Positions 7,224 through 16,029 are shown, counted from the stretch's first letter. The stretch: 18,367 nt of DNA from JAGVIE01 sp964520905 (GCA_964520905.1 CAZFQL010000028.1:1-18367); one strand, 5' to 3'. Notes: generated by a model not told the origin, from the letters alone. Numbers and translations: made by a program.

Positions 7224-8126
7224 ATGAATTTTAAAAAAACAATAATACTTTCGGGCATTATCATGCTTCTTACTATTTCGGCAGGATATAACTTACTTGC
7301 CCAGCCATGGTCGTCGGAATTCTGGATCTATGTTAAAGATGATATGGGTGCCACGAACTCGACTACGCTTTTGTTTGGTAATCATGTTAATGCAACTTAC
7401 GGCAAGGATAGTCTCAATCCAACAATTAAGGAAAAGGAATCTCCGCCTCTTCCACCGGGGTTCTGTGCCTGGTGGGTAAACATACCCGGTAGAACCAATA
7501 CATGGGGGATTGGATTGGTGAAATATGATTTCCGATTTGGAGCGGATAACGCGGCTCAAAAGGATACATTCAGATTAAGGTTTCAGAATGCAGAATTCTC
7601 ATCAGCAAGTTTTGTCTTTCGCTGGCCCAATGCGACATATCTTGGCAGTCGTTGCCAAAGTATGACGATGGTAATTCCTACCATAGGAACAATAGATATG
7701 TTCACACAGGATAGCGTTGAAATTCTCAATGCAAGCGATAACGGAATTGCGTTTGTCACAATTTATAAAACCGGCTGCAACATTATTGACGCAGTAAAAG
7801 AACCTAAATCGATTGCCGTGCCAGAACAATATATGCTGCACCAGAACTATCCCAATCCGTTCAACCCGTCAACGACTATAACGTTTGATATATTGAAATC
7901 CTCGTTTGTCGATGTTGCGGTTTATAATTTACTCGGGCAAAAAGTAGCAACACTTGTATACGATAATATGAACCCCGGCACCGGATATTCGGCTACATGG
8001 AATGGGTTGAATGCTTCCGGTAACGCCGTCAGCAGTGGCGTGTATTACGTCAGGATGGTCGCTCGTCCGAACGACGGAAATGCTCAGGAATTTACAGCAT
8101 CACAGAAATTGCTTCTGTTAAAGTAA
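7224..8126 (+). CDS. T9SS-secreted protein with FGNH/KTG module and type A sorting domain
   Basis: This 300-residue secreted protein starts at ATG 7224, six bases after GGAGG (7213-7217). Residues 1-26 are a signal peptide, with probable cleavage at LLA|Q. Residues 27 to about 188 form a module that recurs twice in the next gene. Its landmarks are LFGNHVNATYGKD, EKESPPLPPG, AQKDTFRLRF, a Trp-Pro strand leading to YLGSRCQSM, then DMFTQD, SDNGIAFVTIYKTG. I cannot attach a named family, although similar stretches recur in secreted proteins of Ignavibacteria-like bacteria. Residues about 203-300 are a type A sorting domain (LHQNYPNPFNPSTTITFDIL, GLNASGNAVSSGVYYVRM, LLLLK end). It could be a small partner or an independent minimal version of the 1418-residue neighbour. 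Its function is unknown. Confidence 0.88.
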   Translation: MNFKKTIILSGIIMLLTISAGYNLLAQPWSSEFWIYVKDDMGATNSTTLLFGNHVNATYGKDSLNPTIKEKESPPLPPGFCAWWVNIPGRTNTWGIGLVKYDFRFGADNAAQKDTFRLRFQNAEFSSASFVFRWPNATYLGSRCQSMTMVIPTIGTIDMFTQDSVEILNASDNGIAFVTIYKTGCNIIDAVKEPKSIAVPEQYMLHQNYPNPFNPSTTITFDILKSSFVDVAVYNLLGQKVATLVYDNMNPGTGYSATWNGLNASGNAVSSGVYYVRMVARPNDGNAQEFTASQKLLLLK

Positions 8127-8155
8127 AACAAGTTCTCTTTTAACGAGATTTAATG

Positions 8156-8192
8156 TGCGGAAGTTCGGTCATGAGGGCTTCCGCATTTGTTT
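8156..8192 (+). terminator. Intrinsic terminator after the 300-residue gene
   Basis: TGCGGAAG (8156-8163) pairs perfectly with CTTCCGCA (8178-8185) around a 14-nt loop and is followed by TTTGTTT (8186-8192). It lies 30 bases after the stop at 8126. A smaller nested inverted repeat (GGAAT/ATTCC, 8209-8221, flanked by GGAC/GTCC) follows it. Confidence 0.65.
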
Positions 8193-8345
8193 ATTAGGAC
8201 GGGATATAGGAATGAGATTCCAGTCCTTATGAGTTTTAGGATGATAGATGAGATGATGGCACAACTATGACGCTAACTCAAACCCGATTTTAAAATTCCA
8301 TCAAGTTTCGAATCTGAATACAATAGTTTAACAAAATACCTGTGT

Positions 8346-8349
8346 GGAG
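8346..8349 (+). promoter_or_regulatory. Ribosome site that fixes the start at 8357
   Basis: GGAG (8346-8349) lies seven bases before ATG 8357. A GTG at 8342 in the same frame overlaps this site and would add five residues (V/M-W-S-K-A) before the signal peptide, so 8357 is the likely start. A TACAAT (8319-8324) upstream could be a -10 box, but its -35 position is poor. Confidence 0.6.
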
Positions 8350-8356
8350 TAAAGCA

Positions 8357-11300
8357 ATGCGATTACGTTTAATACACATACAAACCTTCTTAGGAATATT
8401 CCTCTTCCTATCTGCCTCGATAGCTAATGCCCAGAGCAAGTCGGAAATCTGGATCGACGTAGATAGTAATGTACCCTCAGCGATGCCGTACAATTTAATA
8501 TTTGGCAATCATATCAATGGTACTTATGGAATTGATATAGCACTTGGAGAAAAAGAATCGCCGCCGGCGCCGCCGGGTTTTTTTTCTAAATGGATACCAC
8601 CTCGTTCCGGTATACCCAATTATCCGTCGGCTGGGATGTTGACGTATGACTACCGGGCGTATACAGGTTCGGCTCAGAAAGATACTTTCAAACTCTACTT
8701 CAATCAGGCGGATAATTCAACCGCAGATATTACTATTACTTGGCCCGATGCCGCCTATCTGGGAGCTCATTGCACAGCGCTGAAGATGAAAATCGGAGCC
8801 GATTTTTATGATATGTTTACGCAAACCACAATCACTATTCCCGCTGCTTCAGATAATGGAATTCAATTTGTCACAATTTATAAAACCGGCGTAACCTTAG
8901 TCGAGTTTGACAAGCAAAATCCGCCGGCATTGTTATCTCCGGCGAACAATGCTACGAATGTTTCTATTACACCATGGCTGCAATGGCGTCATGTGGCATC
9001 GGGTGTTACCAATACGTATCAAATACAGGTAGCAACAGACGCTGCATTTACTAACATTGTAAAGGATTCTTCGTTGGTGGATTCAGCATGGCATGTTGGT
9101 CCGCTGCTAAATTGCACAAATTATTATTGGAGGGGTAAAACATCAAATTCTAACGGTGTAAGTGATTGGTCGGCAGCATGGACATTTAAAACAATAGCCA
9201 TAAAACCTGCCGCACCAGCATTAGTCAGTCCGGCGGATAATGCGACAGGCATTATTCTTACACCTACATTAAGCTGGTCGACAAGCGATGTTTGCACCGA
9301 TTCTTACCATCTTCAGGTTGCTAAGGATGCCGGTTTTACAAATATTGTTGTGGATAGATGGACTACACAGACATCACAAGTATTGAGTACACTTGAGCAA
9401 GGCACATACTATTATTGGCATGTGAAGGCGATTAATTCAGCCGACTCCAGCGATTATTCTACAAGTAGGAACTTCCAAACGGTCATTCTGGGACCGCCAA
9501 CGCCGCAGATGGTTTCACCGGTGAATGGTGATTCAACACTCGACCCGGTCGTGCTATTACGATGGCGAACTACGTCAAACACAAATTTTTATCACGTTCA
9601 ACTTGCGACGGATCAAAATTTCACATCCTTAATTATAAATGACTCTACACTGACGGATACATTTAAGACCACTACTTCACTTACGAACTGCCAGAAATAT
9701 TACTGGCGTGTTCGGGCTAAGAATGCAGTTGGCGCGAGTGCATATTCGACAGCATGGAATTTTAGAATTATACCGGTTGCGCCGACATCACCTGCGCTAA
9801 CAAGTCCTGCTAACGATGCAACGGGTATTTCATTGACTCCGACATTAAGCTGGAGTGCAGGCGATATTTGTTCTTACAGTTACCGGCTGCAGGTCGCTAA
9901 GGATAGTTTATTTACGACTGTTGTTTGGAATGAATATCTTGCACAAACATCCCGGCAATTGACTACGCTTGAAGAGGATGCTTATTATTATTGGAAAGTT
10001 AAAGCGATCAACCCGGTCGACTCAAGTCAGTTCACTCAATATCGCAGATTCAAAACACTCTTTAATCCTCCGGCGGCGCCTCAGTTAATATCACCTTCTA
10101 ATGGTGTGACTGATGTGGAACCGGTCGCAACTCTTCTATGGCACAGTACAGTCCGCACTAATTCTTATCATTTGCAGATTGCAACCGATTTGAATTTCAC
10201 AGCGTTGATATTTAACGATTCAACTCTAACAGATACGTCCAAAGTAACAGCACCATTAATAAACTGCAATTTATATTACTGGCGTGTTAGAGGAAAGAAT
10301 TCTGCCGGAGCTGGCAGTTTTTCATCGACTCGGAACTTTAAGATATTACCCCTGAAGCCGCTCACACCAGCGCTGGTTAGTCCGGCTGATAACGCAACAG
10401 ACATCACGCTTACTCCAACTTTGAGCTGGTCTGCGAGTGATATCTGTTCTTATACCTATCATCTACAGGTTGCAAAGGATACAACTTCTACAAACATAAT
10501 CGCAGATGTCTATACGAATCTGACATCGAGAACATTGAGTACACTGGAATTAAACACCGATTATTACTGGCATGTAAAATCGCTAAATCCTGTCGATTCG
10601 AGTGAATATACAGCATATAGGAAGTTTACGACATTCCAGCAGCAGCCCCCAGCGCCAACCCTGGCATCTCCGGCAGCCGGAGATACAAACCAGAGTCCGA
10701 CAGGGGCACTGATATGGAATGCGGCTTTGTATACCGAGTTCTATCATCTACAGATTGCAACCGATCAAAATTTCACTCCATTATCCTTAGTCGTGAACGA
10801 TTCAACTTTAACCAATGTTTCTTATACTCCGAGTGCACTGACGAATTGCAAATGGTACTACTGGCGTGTAAGTGCGAAGAACGGCGCAGGCAAAAGTGAT
10901 TTCTCAACTACATGGAGTTTCAAAGTTCAAACTGCAGTTCCCGGTATTCCGAATCAGATCAGTCCGTACAACACACAGGATAGTTTAAGTGAGATGGTTC
11001 GATTAACTTGGAACAAAGCCGATATCTGCACACAGAAATATTTCTATCATGTATCTCGTTCGGCGTCGTTTACTGATACTGTTGTCATGGGACAAACAAC
11101 TGATACAACATTTGTAATCGGTCCTATTCCCGGTAATGTATATTTCTACTGGCATGTACAGGCAGTAAATTTCCTCGGATCGGGATCGTTCTCGCCGACC
11201 TGGCAATTCCACACGACTATATCGCGCCCAACTGTTCCTGCGCTTCTGTCGCCGGCTGATAGCATTACCGACATGCCGTCCGGATTTACATTAATGTGGG

Positions 11301-12613
11301 ATTCTGCCGCGTTCGCTACTTCATATCGTATACAGGTGGCGTTGGATATTTATTTTGCCAATCTAAAAGTAAACGATTCAACTATTATTCGCCAGCCCGG
11401 AATACTGCCTTCAAAAACTATCTCGTCTTTGCTGAACAGCACCACATATTACTGGCGCGTTAATGCAAAAAACCAAATCGGCATCAGCGCTTGGTCGACG
11501 GTTTGGAGGTTCACTACATTATTCCCGCCGGCAGCTCCGGAATTGAATATTCCGTATAATGGCGCAACCGAAGTCCCTATTACACCTCAATTTGATTGGA
11601 GCATTGCACAACGGGCAGATCTGTATCGTCTTCAGGTTGCTGAAGACACGGAATTCTCAAGACCGATATTTGATGATTCGACGATATCCATACTGAGCTG
11701 GCAGATTACAAATCCTCTAAAGAGTTTATCGAAATATTATTGGCGTGTACGCGGAAAGAACAGCGTAGGATGGGGCGCCTGGTCATCCGTTAATAATTTC
11801 ACGACCACACGAACTGGTGTTGCTAATTGGCTGATCCCGCTTACTATCAGTGAGACAGGACCTGCTTACGCGACGATTTATTTCGGCGTTCATCCGAGCG
11901 CAACCGCCGGTATCGATCCGGCTCTCGGGGAATATGCGCTTCCGCCAATAGATCAATGGTACTTCGATGCCCGTTTTATATCGCCATTCATAGGTGAAGG
12001 TTTGCTCGTAAATATATTGAAATTCAATAATTATGCGCAAATCGATACGTTCCAATTCACGTTTCAACCTGAACCGGGATTGGGAAGTTATCCGATGAAA
12101 GTGTCATGGTCCAACACTTTCGTTAAATCGATCTGCGACAGTATGGTTATTAAAGATCAATTAACTTCGCCAACCGTTTATACGAGAATGGATCGCGATT
12201 CATTTGTTACAGTGAGTAACACATCAACCCGTTCGTTGTACATCGTGAAGTATGGTACATTCCCGCTGCCGTTGGATGTTAAACCGCCAATAGCAGAATT
12301 GCCAAAAGGATTTATGCTGTATCAGAATTATCCTAATCCATTTAATCCGTCGACTAACATTACATTCTCGATTGATAAGACGGCAAAAATTCAGATAAAA
12401 GTTTTTGATGTCCTCGGCAGGGAACTGACGACTATCGCTGACGCATCGTTTTTACCCGGGCAGTATACTTTACAATGGAACGGTAAAGATGTCTCGGGAG
12501 ATGCTATGCCAAGCGGCGTTTATTATGTCCGTATGATTGCAGCGGGTATATCGGATGGAAGCGGTGAAAACGCACGATACATCAACACCAGAAAAATGAT
12601 CATGCTCAAATAA
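8357..12613 (+). CDS. Ten-repeat fibronectin-III T9SS surface protein
   Basis: This 1418-residue secreted fibre-like protein starts at ATG 8357 (see the ribosome site). Residues 1-26 are a signal peptide (SIANAQ end). Residues 27-180 are the module shared with the previous gene (IFGNHINGTYGID, LGEKESPPAPPG, AQKDTFKLYF, YLGAHC, IYKTG). Residues 189-1154 are ten consecutive fibronectin type III domains of about 96 residues. Each opens with a P-x-L-x-SP-x-N/D motif, has a central Y-x-L/I-Q-V/I-A-x-D strand and ends with YYWRV or YYWHV. Odd and even repeats are different subtypes. Cysteines occur at 253, 313, 445, 505, 637, 697, 831 and 891. Residues about 1157-1300 are a third, diverged copy of the FGNH module (YFGVHPSATAGID, AQIDTFQFTF). 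Residues about 1315-1418 are a type A sorting domain (LYQNYPNPFNPSTNITFSI ... KMIMLK). Fn3 arrays of this kind usually space a domain away from the cell; adhesion or glycan binding is inferred. Confidence 0.9.
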   Translation: MRLRLIHIQTFLGIFLFLSASIANAQSKSEIWIDVDSNVPSAMPYNLIFGNHINGTYGIDIALGEKESPPAPPGFFSKWIPPRSGIPNYPSAGMLTYDYRAYTGSAQKDTFKLYFNQADNSTADITITWPDAAYLGAHCTALKMKIGADFYDMFTQTTITIPAASDNGIQFVTIYKTGVTLVEFDKQNPPALLSPANNATNVSITPWLQWRHVASGVTNTYQIQVATDAAFTNIVKDSSLVDSAWHVGPLLNCTNYYWRGKTSNSNGVSDWSAAWTFKTIAIKPAAPALVSPADNATGIILTPTLSWSTSDVCTDSYHLQVAKDAGFTNIVVDRWTTQTSQVLSTLEQGTYYYWHVKAINSADSSDYSTSRNFQTVILGPPTPQMVSPVNGDSTLDPVVLLRWRTTSNTNFYHVQLATDQNFTSLIINDSTLTDTFKTTTSLTNCQKYYWRVRAKNAVGASAYSTAWNFRIIPVAPTSPALTSPANDATGISLTPTLSWSAGDICSYSYRLQVAKDSLFTTVVWNEYLAQTSRQLTTLEEDAYYYWKVKAINPVDSSQFTQYRRFKTLFNPPAAPQLISPSNGVTDVEPVATLLWHSTVRTNSYHLQIATDLNFTALIFNDSTLTDTSKVTAPLINCNLYYWRVRGKNSAGAGSFSSTRNFKILPLKPLTPALVSPADNATDITLTPTLSWSASDICSYTYHLQVAKDTTSTNIIADVYTNLTSRTLSTLELNTDYYWHVKSLNPVDSSEYTAYRKFTTFQQQPPAPTLASPAAGDTNQSPTGALIWNAALYTEFYHLQIATDQNFTPLSLVVNDSTLTNVSYTPSALTNCKWYYWRVSAKNGAGKSDFSTTWSFKVQTAVPGIPNQISPYNTQDSLSEMVRLTWNKADICTQKYFYHVSRSASFTDTVVMGQTTDTTFVIGPIPGNVYFYWHVQAVNFLGSGSFSPTWQFHTTISRPTVPALLSPADSITDMPSGFTLMWDSAAFATSYRIQVALDIYFANLKVNDSTIIRQPGILPSKTISSLLNSTTYYWRVNAKNQIGISAWSTVWRFTTLFPPAAPELNIPYNGATEVPITPQFDWSIAQRADLYRLQVAEDTEFSRPIFDDSTISILSWQITNPLKSLSKYYWRVRGKNSVGWGAWSSVNNFTTTRTGVANWLIPLTISETGPAYATIYFGVHPSATAGIDPALGEYALPPIDQWYFDARFISPFIGEGLLVNILKFNNYAQIDTFQFTFQPEPGLGSYPMKVSWSNTFVKSICDSMVIKDQLTSPTVYTRMDRDSFVTVSNTSTRSLYIVKYGTFPLPLDVKPPIAELPKGFMLYQNYPNPFNPSTNITFSIDKTAKIQIKVFDVLGRELTTIADASFLPGQYTLQWNGKDVSGDAMPSGVYYVRMIAAGISDGSGENARYINTRKMIMLK

Positions 12614-12667
12614 AATGTTTCAATAGCGGGTATCTCTGATAAAAATTCAGTCAGATGATTGTTTTCA

Positions 12668-12705
12668 AAGGCTGGGATATTTCTTGAATGCGATATTCCA
12701 GCCTT
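12668..12705. terminator. Terminator-like stem-loop after the Fn3 gene
   Basis: AAGGCTGGGATAT (12668-12680) pairs with ATATTCCAGCCTT (12693-12705) around a 12-nt loop; the only non-Watson-Crick pair is one G-U. It lies 54 bases after the stop. Only a weak T-rich tail follows (TATTACATT). Confidence 0.5.
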
Positions 12706-12724
12706 ATTACATTGGGAGCGTAGT

Positions 12725-12780
12725 AAGAGATCGGCTATCAGATGCTCTGGCTTCAATTGTCGGCAGCGTGCTGATCTCTT
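12725..12780 (+). promoter_or_regulatory. Long stem-loop upstream of the 1068-residue gene
   Basis: AAGAGATCGGC (12725-12735) pairs with GCTGATCTCTT (12770-12780), 11 pairs with one G-U, enclosing 34 bases. It ends 30 bases before the ATG at 12811. No Shine-Dalgarno sequence is visible before that ATG, so the structure may influence translation or mark a leader. Confidence 0.35.
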
Positions 12781-12791
12781 GAATTTCAAGA
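12777..12791. promoter_or_regulatory. Short perfect dyad (possible operator)
   Basis: TCTTGAATTTCAAGA is a perfect 7+1+7 inverted repeat ending 19 bases before the ATG at 12811. It overlaps the distal arm of the stem-loop at 12725-12780, so it could be a protein-binding site or a competing RNA fold. No regulator is encoded nearby. Confidence 0.25.
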
Positions 12792-12810
12792 ATGTTTTGC
12801 GGCTTTTAAA

Positions 12811-15800
12811 ATGATTGTCAGAAAAATCCTTTTCATAATATTTACCATATCGATCTTTCTTCCGTTAATTTCACTCGAAGCAGGCGAAAAGACTGCAACT
12901 GACGGGGCTAATTATACTATCACCGCCGTCAAAGCGCGGTCTGCGTTACTCAATATCAATAATGTTTCGATGTGGGCAAGTGACAATGGCATGATGGAAC
13001 GAAAACCACTGGACAACACAGCCGGAGTTTTTTTTCCGCGAGGTTCAACTACAATTGTAAATGTCGGCGGACTTCTCTGGGCTGGAAATGTAAGAGATGG
13101 TGGAACACAGATCCTTCGGGTTGGAGGGCAGACTTACAGTGCAGGAACAGTCCCGGGGCGCATCGTTGCGCCGGGTATTGTGGAGAACCCTTCGAATGAA
13201 TTTGTGCGTATCTACCGGATAAGACGGGATTGGTTAATTGCCGATCTAAAACGTGACGCTTCGGAATATTATAATCTCCCTCTCATCGATGTGTCACAAA
13301 CTGATATCGAAAATCTGCGCGCTATATATAAAGCAGATTGGATTGAATGGCCCTGGCAAAAAGGCGCCCCTTATTATGAACGCAACGGGATTCCCGGTTA
13401 TCAACCCGATAGTTCTGGCGTCGTAGATTCTGATAGAGATGAACCGGGACTCGCCAGCGCCGACCAGGTAATCTGGTTTGTTGCCAATGATCTCAATGCA
13501 AGTGCGACACGGGCATTGTATGGTTCGTCTCCGATAGGGATTGAGATGCAGGTAACTTGCTGGGCATATAATAGTTTCGAAAAACTTAAAAATGTAATTT
13601 TTCAGCGGTACCGGTTAATCTATAAAGGAACTGCGAATACGCCTCCAACTGCATATATCGATTCGATGTATCTGGCTAAATGGGTCGATCCCGATGTGGG
13701 TAATTTTTCAGATGATTTTGTAGGATGCGATGTAGACAGGAGTTTGGGATTCGGGTATAATTCAAAACTTGTAGATTATGAATATCAGAAAGTAAAGCTC
13801 CCGCCGGCGGTAATCGGTTATGATTTATTTCAGGGACCGCGTGTACCGAAGATTGGTTCTCGCGCGAAGTGGGATATTAAAGATTTAGACGGTTACGAAA
13901 ATCTCCCGATGACCGCATTCACTTACTTTAATTCTTCGACACGAACAGCCGATTATTCTCTCGGTAATTATCAAGGAACACAACAATGGTGGAATTTAGT
14001 ACGCGGTTATTCACATCAACCATTGACGCCTTTGACTTGTTTCCTAAATCCGATAACTAAACAATGTACACAATTTGAACTGGACGGAGATGCACAGCGT
14101 TTCCATGGCTGGACAGACGGTATCGTGGACACTGCCGGAGACCGACGGTTTGCCATGATGACGGGTCCTTTTACTATGGCATTCGGTGATACACAGGAAG
14201 TGGTTATTGGTTTGATAGCCGGTATGGGAGAGACAAACCGCGATGGAATCAGCATTGTCCAGTCACTCGATGATGCAGCGCAAGACGGATACAATCTCAA
14301 TTTCGATTTTCCAGTTCAGGTACCGAATCCACAAGTTAGAATCGTAGAACTCGAGAACCAGATAATACTTGATTGGGAGTCGGACACGGCATCGGCAAGG
14401 ATTGTTGAATCGTATGAATCGCGGGGATATAAATTTGAAACATATACCATATATCAATTTCCATTGCCTGATTCGCCCAAAGAGGATGCTATTGTATATG
14501 AATATTTTGATCCCAGCCAACCGCGATATCTTTATATAACAACTGATAAGATACGAAATCGCCCGTTAGTGAATGGCCAAAAGTACTATTATGCGATTAC
14601 AACCACCGCATTTAATCCTGATCCGTCCATCACGGAACAACGCATTGAATCACCCATTGTAATACATGAAGCGACACCTCATTCACCTAATCCCGGAGTA
14701 GTATATCCTTATTCTATAGACGAGATGATAACGGATATTAAGAATATAAAGGGAATCAATGAAGCGACCGTCCGAGTCAGGGTCTACGATCCTGCCAAAT
14801 CCGACGGTCATATCTATAAGGTGTTGTTTCACAGAAATACTGACCAATGGACCGATTTCAATGAAAAACCGTCATGGTCGTTAATAGATTCCACCGCGAA
14901 TGATACACTTGTGAATATGGTAAGAGTTGATTCACCTCCTAAAAGACTTATCACTCGTGGATTTTCTATCGAAACTTTACTTCCGCGGCACGGCATGAAG
15001 GGAGTTGCTCAAACTCAGTATAACTTTCAGCCGGTTTATGATCAGGTATTCAATACGGCTAATCCCGGTGAAAATTTTATGGTACTCGGACCGGGTAGTT
15101 CAACGCTCGATACCATTCAGGGGTATCATCCTTCCGATCATGATGTCGAATTGCGATTTGTCGGTGATTCAAGTTGGACATTATTGAGGGATCCATCTGG
15201 TACGCGTGCATCAAGATGGCTTCGTGTACCTTACACTGCATGGGAGCGGCGAGTAGTCGGAAGAGATACCTTATATCGTCAGTTATTTACAACAATCTTA
15301 AAAGGAAATCAGGATAGTTTATGGCGTCCGGACTATCTTCTGAATACAACTTATAATGGTAAACCGGTTAAAGTTTTTTCCGCAGTTGTTATTATCATCG
15401 ATAGCCTGAGAGTGGGCTTTGAATATCAGTTCACAACATATTATGATGATCTTCCATACAGATCGGATGTAGCCCAGTACAAATCGTATCTGTGGCTGAA
15501 CGGTCAGGCAGCATCGCCTAAGGTTACTGTAACACGTGCATACATCGCCGATCTGGATGATGATGGATTAGTCGCACCGTTGGGGACGACCATTCGTTTT
15601 GAACGGGTGAAAGAAATCCGTAATGCAGATGAAAAGATATTCTCCTGGACTGCGGTCATTACCGACGATATCGCGGCAGCAAAAAGGGAGGTAGACCGGA
15701 TAAACGTATTTCCAAATCCTTATTATGGAATGAACAGGGCAGAGATCAACCGTTATCAAAAATTTGTAACCTTCAACCATCTTCCCCGGATTGCCACAAT

Positions 15801-16017
15801 CCGTATTTTTAATCTGGCAGGAATACTCGTCAGAACAATTCGTAAAGATGACGACACACAATTTGCTACCTGGGATTTGAATAATGAATATGGTCTATCG
15901 GTTGCAGGCGGATTGTATTTAGCTCACATCCAATTAAATAGTAAGGATGTGAATCTCGGAGAAAAAATATTAAAATTGATGATTGTTCCGGAAGATCAGT
16001 CATCTGAAAATAATTAA
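12811..16017 (+). CDS. Large secreted protein with Fn3-like middle and variant T9SS sorting domain
   Basis: This 1068-residue protein begins with a signal peptide at residues 1 to about 23 (MIVRKILFIIFTISIFLPLI...). Residues about 30-500 look like one long secreted region. Landmarks are WPWQKGAPY, DEPGLASADQVIWF, LYGSSPIGIEMQV, and an acidic motif at 291-309 (WVDPDVGNFSDDFVGCDVD). I recall such stretches from Ignavibacteria-type secreted proteins, but I cannot name a family. Residues about 506-640 are Fn3-like (IILDWESD, YYYAITTTAFNPDPS). Residues 966-1068 are sorting-domain-like (VFPNPYYG, ATIRIFNLAGILVRTI, GLYLAHIQL, KILKLMIV). This domain lacks the usual YPNPFNP, and nine more residues follow KILKLMIV. 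The start has no Shine-Dalgarno site, but it begins exactly at the signal peptide and an in-frame stop (TGA 12772-12774) lies upstream. Twelve bases separate its stop from the PorV-like gene, so the two are almost certainly one operon. It is probably a surface cargo for that barrel; function unknown. Confidence 0.82.
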   Translation: MIVRKILFIIFTISIFLPLISLEAGEKTATDGANYTITAVKARSALLNINNVSMWASDNGMMERKPLDNTAGVFFPRGSTTIVNVGGLLWAGNVRDGGTQILRVGGQTYSAGTVPGRIVAPGIVENPSNEFVRIYRIRRDWLIADLKRDASEYYNLPLIDVSQTDIENLRAIYKADWIEWPWQKGAPYYERNGIPGYQPDSSGVVDSDRDEPGLASADQVIWFVANDLNASATRALYGSSPIGIEMQVTCWAYNSFEKLKNVIFQRYRLIYKGTANTPPTAYIDSMYLAKWVDPDVGNFSDDFVGCDVDRSLGFGYNSKLVDYEYQKVKLPPAVIGYDLFQGPRVPKIGSRAKWDIKDLDGYENLPMTAFTYFNSSTRTADYSLGNYQGTQQWWNLVRGYSHQPLTPLTCFLNPITKQCTQFELDGDAQRFHGWTDGIVDTAGDRRFAMMTGPFTMAFGDTQEVVIGLIAGMGETNRDGISIVQSLDDAAQDGYNLNFDFPVQVPNPQVRIVELENQIILDWESDTASARIVESYESRGYKFETYTIYQFPLPDSPKEDAIVYEYFDPSQPRYLYITTDKIRNRPLVNGQKYYYAITTTAFNPDPSITEQRIESPIVIHEATPHSPNPGVVYPYSIDEMITDIKNIKGINEATVRVRVYDPAKSDGHIYKVLFHRNTDQWTDFNEKPSWSLIDSTANDTLVNMVRVDSPPKRLITRGFSIETLLPRHGMKGVAQTQYNFQPVYDQVFNTANPGENFMVLGPGSSTLDTIQGYHPSDHDVELRFVGDSSWTLLRDPSGTRASRWLRVPYTAWERRVVGRDTLYRQLFTTILKGNQDSLWRPDYLLNTTYNGKPVKVFSAVVIIIDSLRVGFEYQFTTYYDDLPYRSDVAQYKSYLWLNGQAASPKVTVTRAYIADLDDDGLVAPLGTTIRFERVKEIRNADEKIFSWTAVITDDIAAAKREVDRINVFPNPYYGMNRAEINRYQKFVTFNHLPRIATIRIFNLAGILVRTIRKDDDTQFATWDLNNEYGLSVAGGLYLAHIQLNSKDVNLGEKILKLMIVPEDQSSENN

Positions 16018-16029
16018 ACTATCGTAGAG

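Noticed and set aside
8921..11818. CRISPR-like or tandem DNA repeat
   Set aside because: The periodicity is protein-level (Fn3 domains of about 288 bp in pairs of about 576 bp) with diverged DNA. It is not a short direct-repeat array with spacers.
11783..12067. Antisense 94-codon frame
   Set aside because: It is opposite the third copy of the FGNH module, with no family resemblance or ribosome site. Treated as a shadow of the Fn3 gene.
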